From Actinomycetota bacterium (GTDB taxonomy: Bacteria; Actinomycetota; Acidimicrobiia; Acidimicrobiales; Ilumatobacteraceae), in the NCBI GenBank assembly GCA_030685215.1, contig JAUXQB010000053.1:1-35527 (forward strand): DNA of 35,527 nucleotides, read 5' to 3'. The notes under the pieces were generated by a model. It was not told the origin of the DNA. It made no database searches and worked only from the letters and a program-made list of their open reading frames with translations. Positions 22,317 through 30,114 of this stretch are shown here, piece after piece (within the stretch, counting starts at the first letter, position 1; every line of letters starts with the position of its first letter). The translations under genes were made by a program, and so were the position numbers.

Positions 22317-24269
22317 ATGGTCGCCATCGATTCGCCGCTCACCCGCGTGGTGCACACCGCGTGCACCCTCGACTGCCCCGACGCGTGTTCGCTGGCCGTC
22401 ACCATCACCACCGTCGGCGATGTGGAACGCATCACCGACATCGACGCCGCACCCGAGAACCCGCTCACCGACGGGTGGATCTGCGCGAAGGTGAAGCGGC
22501 ACGCCGATCGCGTCTACGCCCCGGAGCGCGTGCTCACGCCGCTGGTCCGCACCGGCGAGAAGGGCGCCGGCGAGTTCCGTGCCGCCACCTGGACCGAAGC
22601 GCTCGACCTCGTCGCGCAGCGCATGCGGCAGGCCATCGACGCCAAGGGTCCCGACTCGGTGGTCGCGTTCACCTACAACTCGTCGGCGGCGGTGCTCGAA
22701 CGTAACAGCCTCACCGAGGCGTTCTTCGCCGCCATCGGAGCCAGCGTCGCCGAGCACACCATCTGCGCCCACACGATGGGTGTCTCGTGGGACTCCGTGT
22801 TCCCGGCCATGGCGTCGGCCGACCCCACCACCGTGGTGCACAGCCGGCTCGTGGTCATCTGGGGCGCCAACCCGACGGTCAGCAACACGCACTTCCCACC
22901 GCTCGTGCAGCAGGCCGTGAAGGCCGGCGCCAAGGTGGTGGTCATCGACCCGCGTCGCACCGCGATGGCCAAGCGCGCGCACCTGCACCTCGCAGTACGG
23001 CCGGGCACCGATGCCGTGCTCGCGTACGCCGTCGCCAACCTCTGGGCGCAGCGGGGCCACCTGGCCGCCGACTTCGTGGCCGCGCACGCCGACGGCGCCG
23101 AAGAGTTCATGTCTGCGGCGGCGGAGTGGACGCTCGATCGCGCCGCCGCGGAGACCGGCCTCGCGGCGGTCGACATCGAGCTGCTCGCCGAGTGGTGGGG
23201 CACCACCCGACCGGCGATGTTGCGCATCGGCTGGGGACAGGAACGCAACGCGAACGGCGGAGCCGCGTGCCGAGCGATCCTCGCGTTGCCGGTGCTCGGC
23301 GGGCACTTCGGTGTGCCCGGCAGCGGCGTCATCGGCTCCACGTCGGCAGGCGCCGCGAAGCCACGCGCGCGTTGGCCGAAGGAGGCGTTCGACGGCCCAC
23401 AGCGACGTGTGCTCCCCATGCACCAGGTGAGCCGGTGGATGGCCCCGGGCTCGTCGGATCCGTGCGAGGTGCTGTTCGTCCAGGGAGCCAACCCGCTGGT
23501 GATGTGCCCCGATCAGCACGCCGTGGTCGCGGCGTTCAGCCGGCCCGACGTGTTCACCGTGGTGCACGAACAGGTGCTCACCGACACCACTCGCTACGCC
23601 GATGTCGTGCTGCCGGCCACCACCAGCTTCGAGATCGACGACGTCACCTCCAGCTACGGCTCGCTGATGGTGATGCCCGTGCGCAGTGTCATCCCGCGCG
23701 TGGGGGAGAGCCGCTCGAACGACGAGACCGGCCTGGCCTTGGCGCAGGCGTACGGCTTCGCGTGGAATCCGGTCGCGATGGCGGTCGCGGTCGCCGACCC
23801 GGGTCCCCGTGAGTCGCAGGCACCGTCGCAGCAGTTCGTCGACACCTTTCCCGAGGGTGGCCGCGCGCAGCTCGTCGACGCCGCGCACGGCGCGCCGCGC
23901 TACGTGGCGTTGCCGCACGCGGCCGATGCGCTCACGCTCATCTCGCCGGCCACCTCGAAGCTGGTCAACTCGATGTTCGGCGAGTTCCAGAGCCCGTCGC
24001 CGGCCGTGCTGATGCATCCTGCCGACGCGGCAGAGCGCGGTCTCGTCGCCGGTCAGCAGGTGGTGGTCGCCAGTCCGCTGGCCGCCATCACCGTGCCGCT
24101 CGCGGTCGGTGCCGACACTCGGCCGGGCGTGGCGGTGATGAGCAAGGGCGTCTGGTTGCGCAACCACGGCGACGGGTGGGGCGTCAACGCGCTCACGCCC
24201 GCCACTGGCGACGCGCTCGCCAACGGTGCCTGCTTCAACGACACCTTCGTGACGGTCACCCCCGCCTGA
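22317..24269 (+). CDS. Molybdopterin-dependent oxidoreductase (bis-MGD family) with N-terminal [4Fe-4S] site
   Basis: 650 aa. The N-terminus has the iron-sulfur motif Cys16-x3-Cys20-x3-Cys24...Cys56 (TACTLDCPDACS and GWICAKVKR). It is followed by the Mo/W-bis-MGD catalytic domain: VVIWGANPTVSNTHFP, VVVIDPRRTAMAKRAHLHL, RIGWGQERNANGG, LFVQGANPLVMCPD and DTTRYADVVLPATTSFEID. The C-terminal cofactor-binding domain (MHPADAAERGLVAGQQVVV) is complete. No Tat signal is present, so it is cytoplasmic. Substrate unknown; it resembles formate dehydrogenase/thiosulfate-reductase-like actinobacterial members. A weak TAGACC box (22305-22310) ends 6 nt before the ATG. It diverges from fixBCXA, so it could share that electron-transfer pathway (inference). 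Confidence 0.92.
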   Translation: MVAIDSPLTRVVHTACTLDCPDACSLAVTITTVGDVERITDIDAAPENPLTDGWICAKVKRHADRVYAPERVLTPLVRTGEKGAGEFRAATWTEALDLVAQRMRQAIDAKGPDSVVAFTYNSSAAVLERNSLTEAFFAAIGASVAEHTICAHTMGVSWDSVFPAMASADPTTVVHSRLVVIWGANPTVSNTHFPPLVQQAVKAGAKVVVIDPRRTAMAKRAHLHLAVRPGTDAVLAYAVANLWAQRGHLAADFVAAHADGAEEFMSAAAEWTLDRAAAETGLAAVDIELLAEWWGTTRPAMLRIGWGQERNANGGAACRAILALPVLGGHFGVPGSGVIGSTSAGAAKPRARWPKEAFDGPQRRVLPMHQVSRWMAPGSSDPCEVLFVQGANPLVMCPDQHAVVAAFSRPDVFTVVHEQVLTDTTRYADVVLPATTSFEIDDVTSSYGSLMVMPVRSVIPRVGESRSNDETGLALAQAYGFAWNPVAMAVAVADPGPRESQAPSQQFVDTFPEGGRAQLVDAAHGAPRYVALPHAADALTLISPATSKLVNSMFGEFQSPSPAVLMHPADAAERGLVAGQQVVVASPLAAITVPLAVGADTRPGVAVMSKGVWLRNHGDGWGVNALTPATGDALANGACFNDTFVTVTPA

Positions 24270-24766
24270 CCACCCGAGGCCGGTGGCCGGCGGAAGCGTC
24301 GGTGCGGGCGTTGAGCGGGTGCGGTCGGCGGGCCTGGTCGACGAGCGAGCGGTTCGAGCGGCGGAACGGCCCGCTGATCTCGTAGGTGAGGCCGTGGGCG
24401 CCGTCGGTGCCGCGCTGCGACGTGACGTACAGGCGAGCGTGGTCGGGTGTGAACGCGATGCCGGTGACCTCCGATGCGTCGTGCCCGACGAACCGCAGGA
24501 ACGGTGCCACTTCGCCCGGGCCGACGGTGGTGATCAGCACGACCTCCATGTTGCCGCCGTCCTCGGCCACGAAGAGGTCGCCGCTCGGCAGGTGCCCGAC
24601 CAGGTTGTCGACGGCGGTCAACGACGTGCCGGCGACGGCGCGACCGTCGTACAGCACCGACAGCTGCTGCGCCCACAGGTCCATGCGCCACACGCGCACG
24701 TCGCCCTTGGTGGTGAAGTACAGCGCGTCGCGCATGATCCATGCGCCTTCGCCGCCGTTGAACACC
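24256..24766 (-). pseudogene. C-terminal remnant of a PhoX/DUF839-type phosphatase-like protein
   Basis: About 170 codons of clear DUF839/PhoX similarity: EGAWIMRDALYFTTKGDVRVWRMD, LYDGRAVAGTSLTAVDN, SGDLFVAEDGGNMEVVLIT, SEVTGIAFTPDHARLYVTSQRG and YEISGPFRR. The similarity ends at the 5' side near 24766. Upstream the frame stays open but reads into low-complexity and repeat sequence with no PhoX-like residues, no signal peptide and no start of its own. Complete members are about 450-650 aa with a Tat signal and most active-site residues in the missing half, so this copy should be inactive. The 3' end overlaps the molybdoenzyme stop by 14 nt. The repeat cluster starting at 24833 coincides with the truncation. 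Confidence 0.72.
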
Positions 24767-24832
24767 TCGAGTCGGACGCGCCGGACTGCGACAGGTCGAA
24801 CATTCGCCGCCACCAACACGCACTGGAAGAGC

Positions 24833-24870
24833 GACAACGTTGGTTGCCCCGGCGCGCAACCAACGTTGTC
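24833..24870. repeat. Perfect 15-bp palindrome with 8-nt loop
   Basis: GACAACGTTGGTTGC (24833-24847) and GCAACCAACGTTGTC (24856-24870) are exact reverse complements around an 8-nt GC loop. A related copy lies at 25120-25149. Confidence 0.85.
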
Positions 24871-24994
24871 ATCGGTCCCAGAGAAGGAGATGGCACCTCG
24901 CGTGCGGCGCCCGAGCCGCCGCCGGTCACCGCTGTGGCTCTGCCTCGGCCCCGGCGTCGGGTCGGGCAGTCCAGCTCCTGGCACATCGTTTCGG

Positions 24995-25041
24995 TCAGCG
25001 ACAACTATCCCTGCACCAAGTGCAGCAAAAGTTGTCGCTGA
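24995..25041. repeat. Nested hairpin with symmetric internal loop
   Basis: An outer perfect 12-bp stem pairs TCAGCGACAACT (24995-25006) with AGTTGTCGCTGA (25030-25041). A 4-nt by 4-nt internal loop follows, then an inner perfect 6-bp stem CTGCAC/GTGCAG (25011-25016, 25020-25025) closed by CAA. The outer stem shares the word GCGACAAC with the palindrome at 24833. There is no T tract, so it is not an ordinary terminator. Confidence 0.8.
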
Positions 25042-25119
25042 ACTGAGAGAACTGGGCAGCCAATGGTGCGCCGCACCCGACGGCGACCGCCGGTCACCCA
25101 CACAAGCCTGAGGAGAGCC

Positions 25120-25149
25120 ACTTTGGTTGCGGCGGCGCGCAACCAAAGT
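25120..25149. repeat. 11-bp palindrome, second copy of the 24833 type
   Basis: ACTTTGGTTGC (25120-25130) and GCAACCAAAGT (25139-25149) are exact reverse complements with an 8-nt loop. The loop length and the GGTTGC...GCAACC core match the 24833-24870 palindrome. The paired C-to-A and G-to-T changes keep the stem intact. Confidence 0.8.
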
Positions 25150-25224
25150 TGTCACCGGTCGGAGAAGGAGGTGGCACCTCCGTCTTCCGAGTGCCAGCCG
25201 ACAGGAGCGCCGTGCGGAGACGGG

Positions 25225-27111
25225 TCAGACCACGTCGGTGGCCGCGCCGGCGAACTGCGCGTTGTAGAGCGTGAAGTACGCGCCCTGCTGGGTGAGCAGG
25301 TCGTGGTGCGAGCCTTGCTCGACGATGCGGCCGGCGTCCATCACGAGGATGACGTCGGCATCGCGGATGGTGCTCAGCCGGTGGGCGATGACGAAGCTGG
25401 TGCGGCCGCCGCGCAGCGTGGCCATGGCCCGCTGGATGAGCACCTCGGTGCGCGTGTCGACCGAGCTGGTGGCCTCGTCGAGGATGAGGATGGTGGGGTT
25501 CGCCAGGAACGCGCGGGCGATGGTGAGCAACTGCTTCTCGCCGGCGCTCACCGAGCTGCCCTCGTCGTCGAGCACGGTGTCGTAGCCCATCGGCAGCGAG
25601 TGCACGAAACGGTCGACGTAGCAGGCCTTCGCGGCGGCGAGGATCTGCTCGTCGGTGGCATCGGCGTTGCCGTAGGCGATGTTGTCGCGGATGGTGCCGC
25701 CGAACAGCCACGTGTCCTGCAGCACCATGCCCAACTCGCTGCGCAGTTCGGCGCGTGGCATGGCGGCGATGTCGCGGCCGTCGAGCGTGATGCATCCGCC
25801 GTCGAGCTCGTAGAAGCGCATGATCAGGTTCACCAGCGTGGTCTTGCCGGCACCGGTGGGGCCGACGATCGCCACGGTCTGCCCCGGCTCGGCCACCAGC
25901 GAGAGGTGCTCGATGAGCGGCGTGTCGGTGCGGTAGTTGAACGACACGTCGTGGAACTCGACGCGACCGAGCACGGGCGGTGCGTCGACCATCGGCTCGG
26001 GGTCGGGCGTCTGTTCTGGTGCGTCGAGCAGTTCGAAGACGCGCTCGGCCGATGCGACGCCCGACTGCAGCACGTTGATCATCGACGCGGTCTGCGTGAG
26101 CGGTTGCGAGAACTGGCGCGAGTACTGGATGAAGGCCTGCACGTCGCCGAGCCCGAGCGAACCGTTGGCCACCTTGAGACCACCGAACACGGCGATGGCC
26201 ACGTAGTTGAGGTTGCCGACGAGCACGGTGGCGGGCTGCACGCACCCGCTGATGAACTGCGCCGAGAAGCCGGCTTCGGCCAGTTGTGCGTTGGTGGCGT
26301 CGAACCGGGCCTGCGCCTCGCGCTGGCGGCCGAAGGCCTTCACGATCGGGTGACCGGTGAACGTCTCCTCGACCTGCGCGTTGAGCGCACCGGTGTGCTG
26401 CCACTGCGCCATGAACTTGCCCCGCGAGTAGCCGGCGATCTTCTTCATGATCATGATGGAGACCGGCACGCTGACGATGGCGATGATGGCGAGCTGCCAC
26501 GAGATCCAGAGCATCATCGCGATGGTGCCGACGATGGTGAGCACGCCGGTGAGCAGCTGACTGAGCGACTGCTGCATGCTCTGCGCGACGTTGTCGATGT
26601 CGTTGGTGACTCTGCTGAGCAGATCGCCGCGAGCCTGCTGGTCGAGGTACGACAACGGCATCTCGTGCAGCTTCGCCTCCACGTCGGCGCGCAGCCGGAA
26701 CATCGTGCGCTGCACCACGCCCGCCAGCACGTAGGCCTGCATGTACGACAGCAGGTACCCGGCCAGGTACAACCCCACCGCGATCCACAGCGTGAGGTGC
26801 AGCTCGGCGAAGTCGATGCCGGGGCCACCGCTCGCTCGGCTGACCAGGCCGTCGAACAACAGGTTGGTGGCGTGGCCGAGGATCTTCGGTCCCGACACCA
26901 CCAGCGCGACGCTGACGACCGCGAGAGCGAGCACGAGGTACGCCTTCGGTCGCTCGGGGCCGAGGCGGTTGAACAGGCGGCGACTCGACGTGGCGAAGTC
27001 CTTCGACTTCTCGGTGGGCACGCCCACCGTGTTCATCCGGCCGCCGCGCAGCTCGCTGGTGCTGGCCGGTGGGCGCGGCGGCTCTTTCGAGTCGTGGGTG
27101 TCGTCGCTCAT
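25225..27111 (-). CDS. ABC exporter half-transporter with canonical Walker B (subunit 2 of heterodimer)
   Basis: 628 aa. A ~65-residue polar N-terminal extension precedes a type I exporter membrane domain (six helices, about residues 75-355) and an ATPase domain. The ATPase has Walker A IVGPTGAGKTT, Q-loop MVLQDTWLFGGTIRDNI, a degenerate signature SVSAGEKQLL in place of LSGGQ, canonical Walker B ILILDEATSSVD with catalytic Glu, and the His switch VIAHRLST. It starts by ATGA overlap with the stop of the other half-transporter gene, so the two form a heterodimer. Such exporters pump lipids, drugs or peptides; no substrate is indicated. The stop is next to the repeat cluster. Confidence 0.94.
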   Translation of the reverse strand: MSDDTHDSKEPPRPPASTSELRGGRMNTVGVPTEKSKDFATSSRRLFNRLGPERPKAYLVLALAVVSVALVVSGPKILGHATNLLFDGLVSRASGGPGIDFAELHLTLWIAVGLYLAGYLLSYMQAYVLAGVVQRTMFRLRADVEAKLHEMPLSYLDQQARGDLLSRVTNDIDNVAQSMQQSLSQLLTGVLTIVGTIAMMLWISWQLAIIAIVSVPVSIMIMKKIAGYSRGKFMAQWQHTGALNAQVEETFTGHPIVKAFGRQREAQARFDATNAQLAEAGFSAQFISGCVQPATVLVGNLNYVAIAVFGGLKVANGSLGLGDVQAFIQYSRQFSQPLTQTASMINVLQSGVASAERVFELLDAPEQTPDPEPMVDAPPVLGRVEFHDVSFNYRTDTPLIEHLSLVAEPGQTVAIVGPTGAGKTTLVNLIMRFYELDGGCITLDGRDIAAMPRAELRSELGMVLQDTWLFGGTIRDNIAYGNADATDEQILAAAKACYVDRFVHSLPMGYDTVLDDEGSSVSAGEKQLLTIARAFLANPTILILDEATSSVDTRTEVLIQRAMATLRGGRTSFVIAHRLSTIRDADVILVMDAGRIVEQGSHHDLLTQQGAYFTLYNAQFAGAATDVV

Positions 27112-28844
27112 GCGGCTGCCTCTTCGGCGGTGAGCTGCGACTGCACGATCTCGAGGTAGGTGGGGCAGCCGGCGACGAGCTCGTCGTGGGTGCCGAGACC
27201 CACCGGTTCGCCGTCTTCCAACACCAGGATCTGATCGGCGTGCTTGATGCTGGTGACCCGCTGCGCCACCATCACCACGACCGCGTCGCGCGTGTACGGC
27301 GCCAACGCCGCACGCAGGCGGGCGTCGGTTGCCATGTCGAGCGCCGACAGCGAGTCGTCGAAGAGGTAGACCTCGGGCTTGCGCACGAGGGCGCGGGCGA
27401 TGGCGAGTCGTTGCCGCTGACCACCCGACACGTTGCTGCCGCCCTGTGCGATGCGCGCGTCGAGACCGTCGGGCATGGCTCGCACGAAGTCGGCGGCCTG
27501 GGCGACCGTGAGCGCTTCCCAGAGCTCGTCGTCGGTGGCGTCGGGCTTCCCGTAGCGCAGATTGCTGGCGACGGTGCCGCTGAACAGGTACGGCCGCTGC
27601 GGCACCAATCCGATGCGCTGCCACAGGGCGTCGGTGGCCAGATCGCGCACGTCGACGCCGTTGACGAGCACCGCGCCTTCGGTGACGTCGAACAGGCGGG
27701 CCAGCAGGCTGACGAGCGTGGTCTTGCCCGACCCGGTGCTGCCGATGACGGCGATGGTCTGCCCCGCGTCGCACCGGAAGGTGACGTCGGACAGCACCGC
27801 GTGCTCGGCGCCCGGGTAGCGGAACCCGGCGGCTCGGAACTCGATGGAGGCATCGGGCGGCAGCGCATCGATCGGGTGCTCGGCGGCGGCGACGCTCGAC
27901 GGGGTGTCGAGCACTTCCTGGATGCGCTCGGCGCTGACCGCCGCACGAGGCACCAGCGCGGCCATGTAGGTGGCGAGCATCACCGCCATCAGGATCTGCA
28001 TCAGGTAGGTGAGGAACGCGATGAGCGCGCCGATCTTCAGTTCGCCGCTGTTCACGCGGTTGGCGCCGAACCATATGACGGCCACGCTCGACACGTTGAC
28101 GATCATGATGACCGTGGGGAACATCAGGCCCATCAGGCGGCCACCGCGCAGCGCCGTACGGGTGAGCGCAGCATTGCCTTCTTCGAAGCGCTCGGTCTCG
28201 TAGGGCTCGCGCACGAACGCGCGCACCACGCGGATGCCGGTGATCTGTTCGCGCAGCACACGGTTGATCTCGTCGGTGCGGTCCTGCATGCGGCGGAACG
28301 TGGGGACCATGTTGAAGATGACGGTGCCGATGGAGATGACGAGCACCGGGATGGCGACGGCGAGGATCCAGATCAGCTCGACGTCTTCGCGCAGCGCCAT
28401 CACCAGACCGCCGGCGGCCGTGAGCGGTGCTGCGATGAGCAGCGTGCAGGTCATCTGCACCAGGGTCTGCACTTGTTGTGCGTCGTTGGTGACGCGGGTG
28501 ATGAGCGTCGGCGGACCGAAGTGCGTGACCTCACGGGCAGAGAACTCGGTGACCTGATGGAACAGTGCGGCGCGCACGTCGCGCCCGAAGTTCGTGGCTG
28601 CCCGCGAGCCGTAGTAGATGGCGGCGATGGAGAACAGGATCTGCACCGCGCTGACTGCGAGCATGATGGCGCCGTGCCGCCAGATGTATCCGGTGTCGCC
28701 GGTGGCGACGCCCTTGTCGATGATGTCGGCGTTGAGGGTGGGCAGCAGCAGTGCCGCTGCGGTCTGTGCCGCCTGCAGCAGCACCACCGCGACGAGGACT
28801 CCCCGGTAGCGCCGGAGGAAGGTGCGCAGGAGTCTGATCAACAT
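27108..28844 (-). CDS. ABC exporter half-transporter with degenerate ATPase site (subunit 1 of heterodimer)
   Basis: 578 aa. A six-helix exporter domain spans about residues 1-310, followed by an ATPase domain: Walker A VIGSTGSGKTT, Q-loop LVPQRPYLFSGTVASNL and canonical signature NVSGGQRQRLAIARAL. Walker B reads VYLFDDSLSALD, with Asp where the catalytic Glu belongs, and the switch reads MVAQRVTSI, with Gln in place of His. Both changes are the known mark of the degenerate subunit of heterodimeric exporters (TM287-like). Its partner has the matching degenerate signature loop. ATG at 28844 is preceded by CATGAT 9 nt upstream. It diverges from the beta-lactamase-fold gene. Confidence 0.94.
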   Translation of the reverse strand: MLIRLLRTFLRRYRGVLVAVVLLQAAQTAAALLLPTLNADIIDKGVATGDTGYIWRHGAIMLAVSAVQILFSIAAIYYGSRAATNFGRDVRAALFHQVTEFSAREVTHFGPPTLITRVTNDAQQVQTLVQMTCTLLIAAPLTAAGGLVMALREDVELIWILAVAIPVLVISIGTVIFNMVPTFRRMQDRTDEINRVLREQITGIRVVRAFVREPYETERFEEGNAALTRTALRGGRLMGLMFPTVIMIVNVSSVAVIWFGANRVNSGELKIGALIAFLTYLMQILMAVMLATYMAALVPRAAVSAERIQEVLDTPSSVAAAEHPIDALPPDASIEFRAAGFRYPGAEHAVLSDVTFRCDAGQTIAVIGSTGSGKTTLVSLLARLFDVTEGAVLVNGVDVRDLATDALWQRIGLVPQRPYLFSGTVASNLRYGKPDATDDELWEALTVAQAADFVRAMPDGLDARIAQGGSNVSGGQRQRLAIARALVRKPEVYLFDDSLSALDMATDARLRAALAPYTRDAVVVMVAQRVTSIKHADQILVLEDGEPVGLGTHDELVAGCPTYLEIVQSQLTAEEAAA

Positions 28845-28902
28845 GTGCCCGCCATCATGCCGGGGATTCCGACGACTCCACGAACCGGGCCATGCGGCAC
28901 CG

Positions 28903-28908
28903 TACGAT
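28903..28908 (+). promoter_or_regulatory. -10 box of the beta-lactamase-fold gene (leaderless)
   Basis: TACGAT ends 7 nt before the ATG at 28916. The same hexamer is used for the DUF4395 gene. No Shine-Dalgarno sequence is present. Confidence 0.5.
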
Positions 28909-28915
28909 GCCGACG

Positions 28916-30067
28916 ATGACGGGCCACGAGGGGTTTTCGCGTCGCACGGCACTCGCCGCGGGGGCCACGATGCTGCTGGGCGGTGTCGCGGGCTGCTCCG
29001 CACGCGAGGGTGATGGCGCAGTGGCGACCTCGCCGCCCACCGACCCGGCGACGACCTCGATACTCGCGACGTCACCGCCCACCACCGGCAGCCCGACGAG
29101 CACGACCGTGGAGGCGACGGTCACCGAGGGCTACGTGCCGGTCGCGGGCGAGTGGTCCACCGTCACCGCGGCCGATGCCGGGTACTCCGAGGCCGGACTC
29201 GCCGCGGTGGTCGAACTCGTCGGCACCAGCAACAGCGACGCGCTCGTGATCCTCGCGGAGGGCCGCATCGTCGCCGAGCAGTACTGGCGCGAGGCCACGG
29301 CGACCACCGTTCGCGATGTCGCGTCGGTGCAGAAGAGCATCGTGTCCACACTCGTCGGGCTCGCCCGCTCGCGGGGGTTGCTCGTGCTCGACGACCCCGT
29401 GAGCGAGTTCCTCGGCGATGGCTGGTCGAACGCGTCGGTGGTCGACGAGCGCATCATCCGTCTGCACCACCTGCTCACTATGACCAGTGGACTCGATCCG
29501 CGCACGCTGCGCACCGCAGCGCAGCCCGGCATCGTGTGGGACTACAACACCGATGCGTACCAGAAGCTGCGGCAGGTGCTCGAGGTGGTGGCCGGCACCG
29601 ACATCAACTCGCTCACCCTCGACTGGTTGTTCCGCACCATCGGCATCACCACCGAGTCGCCCTGGCGCTCACGGGCGCGTGCGGTCGACGCCACCGGCGA
29701 CGAGTTGTGGGGTCTCCGCCTCACGGCGCGCGACATGGCACGGTTCGGGCTCCTCGCGATGCGGAACGGGCACTGGGCGGGCGAGCAGATCACCGAGCCG
29801 GGGTGGTTCGCGGAAGCGTGGACGCCGATCCCGCTCAACGCGAACTACGGGTACCTGTGGTGGCTGCTCGGTGGCAGCGGCCGCACCGGCGGGCAGGGGC
29901 CGGCAGATCTCGTCGCGGCGCTCGGCGCGCAGGACCAGAAGATCTACGTCGCGCCGTCGATCGGTCTCGTGCTGGTACGTCAGGGCGACGCCGCCGCCCA
30001 GGTCACCGAGGCCGGTTCCGACTTCGATGCAGCGCTGGTGAGCGCACTGATGCGCGCCCGCGAATGA
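28916..30067 (+). CDS. Class C beta-lactamase-fold serine hydrolase, Tat-exported lipoprotein
   Basis: 383 aa. The signal peptide FSRRTALAAGATMLLGGVAGCS has a twin-arginine motif (Arg9-Arg10) and a lipobox with Cys27, so the protein is folded before export and then lipid-anchored. A Thr/Pro/Ser linker spans residues 33-68. The catalytic domain has the SxxK motif Ser137-Val-Gln-Lys140 (VASVQKSIVS) and a Tyr-Asn motif (WDYNTDAYQ, Tyr210). The C-terminal GAQDQKIYVAPSIGLVLV replaces the usual KTG strand region. Members include esterases, D-amino-peptidases and beta-lactamases; the function here is unknown. ATG at 28916 is preferred over the in-frame ATG 8 codons upstream because of the TACGAT box and the signal-peptide length. 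Confidence 0.88.
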   Translation: MTGHEGFSRRTALAAGATMLLGGVAGCSAREGDGAVATSPPTDPATTSILATSPPTTGSPTSTTVEATVTEGYVPVAGEWSTVTAADAGYSEAGLAAVVELVGTSNSDALVILAEGRIVAEQYWREATATTVRDVASVQKSIVSTLVGLARSRGLLVLDDPVSEFLGDGWSNASVVDERIIRLHHLLTMTSGLDPRTLRTAAQPGIVWDYNTDAYQKLRQVLEVVAGTDINSLTLDWLFRTIGITTESPWRSRARAVDATGDELWGLRLTARDMARFGLLAMRNGHWAGEQITEPGWFAEAWTPIPLNANYGYLWWLLGGSGRTGGQGPADLVAALGAQDQKIYVAPSIGLVLVRQGDAAAQVTEAGSDFDAALVSALMRARE

Positions 30068-30102
30068 TCGGCGACGGTCGGGCGTGCCGGCGAGGCGTCG
30101 GG

Positions 30103-30108
30103 TAGCTT
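30103..30108 (+). promoter_or_regulatory. -10 box of the FAD oxidoreductase gene (leaderless)
   Basis: TAGCTT ends 6 nt before the GTG at 30115, which lies 47 nt after the preceding stop. Confidence 0.45.
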
Positions 30109-30114
30109 CGCAGC

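Larger units (their letters stand above)
24851..25180. repeat. Cluster of direct repeats flanking the palindromes
   Basis: 24851-24899 and 25134-25180 are about 85% identical: each begins GGCGCGCAACCAA(C/A)GTTGTCA and ends in TGGCACCTC after a GAGAAGGAG core. A second pair, 24902-24930 and 25066-25098, begins GTGCG(G/C)CGC and ends CCGCCGGTCACC. The units appear in different order in the two copies, as if the element was duplicated and rearranged. No coding function is visible in 24767-25224. Confidence 0.75.

Noticed and set aside
14284-22317. A mycofactocin precursor gene mftA hidden in a gap
   Set aside because: I looked for a short frame ending in the Cys-x-Val-Tyr type terminus in the intergenic gaps of this block and found none; the only Val-Tyr near a gap is inside mftF.
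24833-25149. Integron attC sites or a CRISPR array
   Set aside because: The palindromes do not carry the RYYYAAC/GTTRRRY core pattern, there is no integrase, and the repeats are too few and unevenly spaced for CRISPR.
24256-25155. Treating the whole 299-codon open frame as an intact protein
   Set aside because: The first ~130 codons run through palindromes and direct repeats, with no signal peptide or family similarity. Only the last ~170 codons are PhoX-like.
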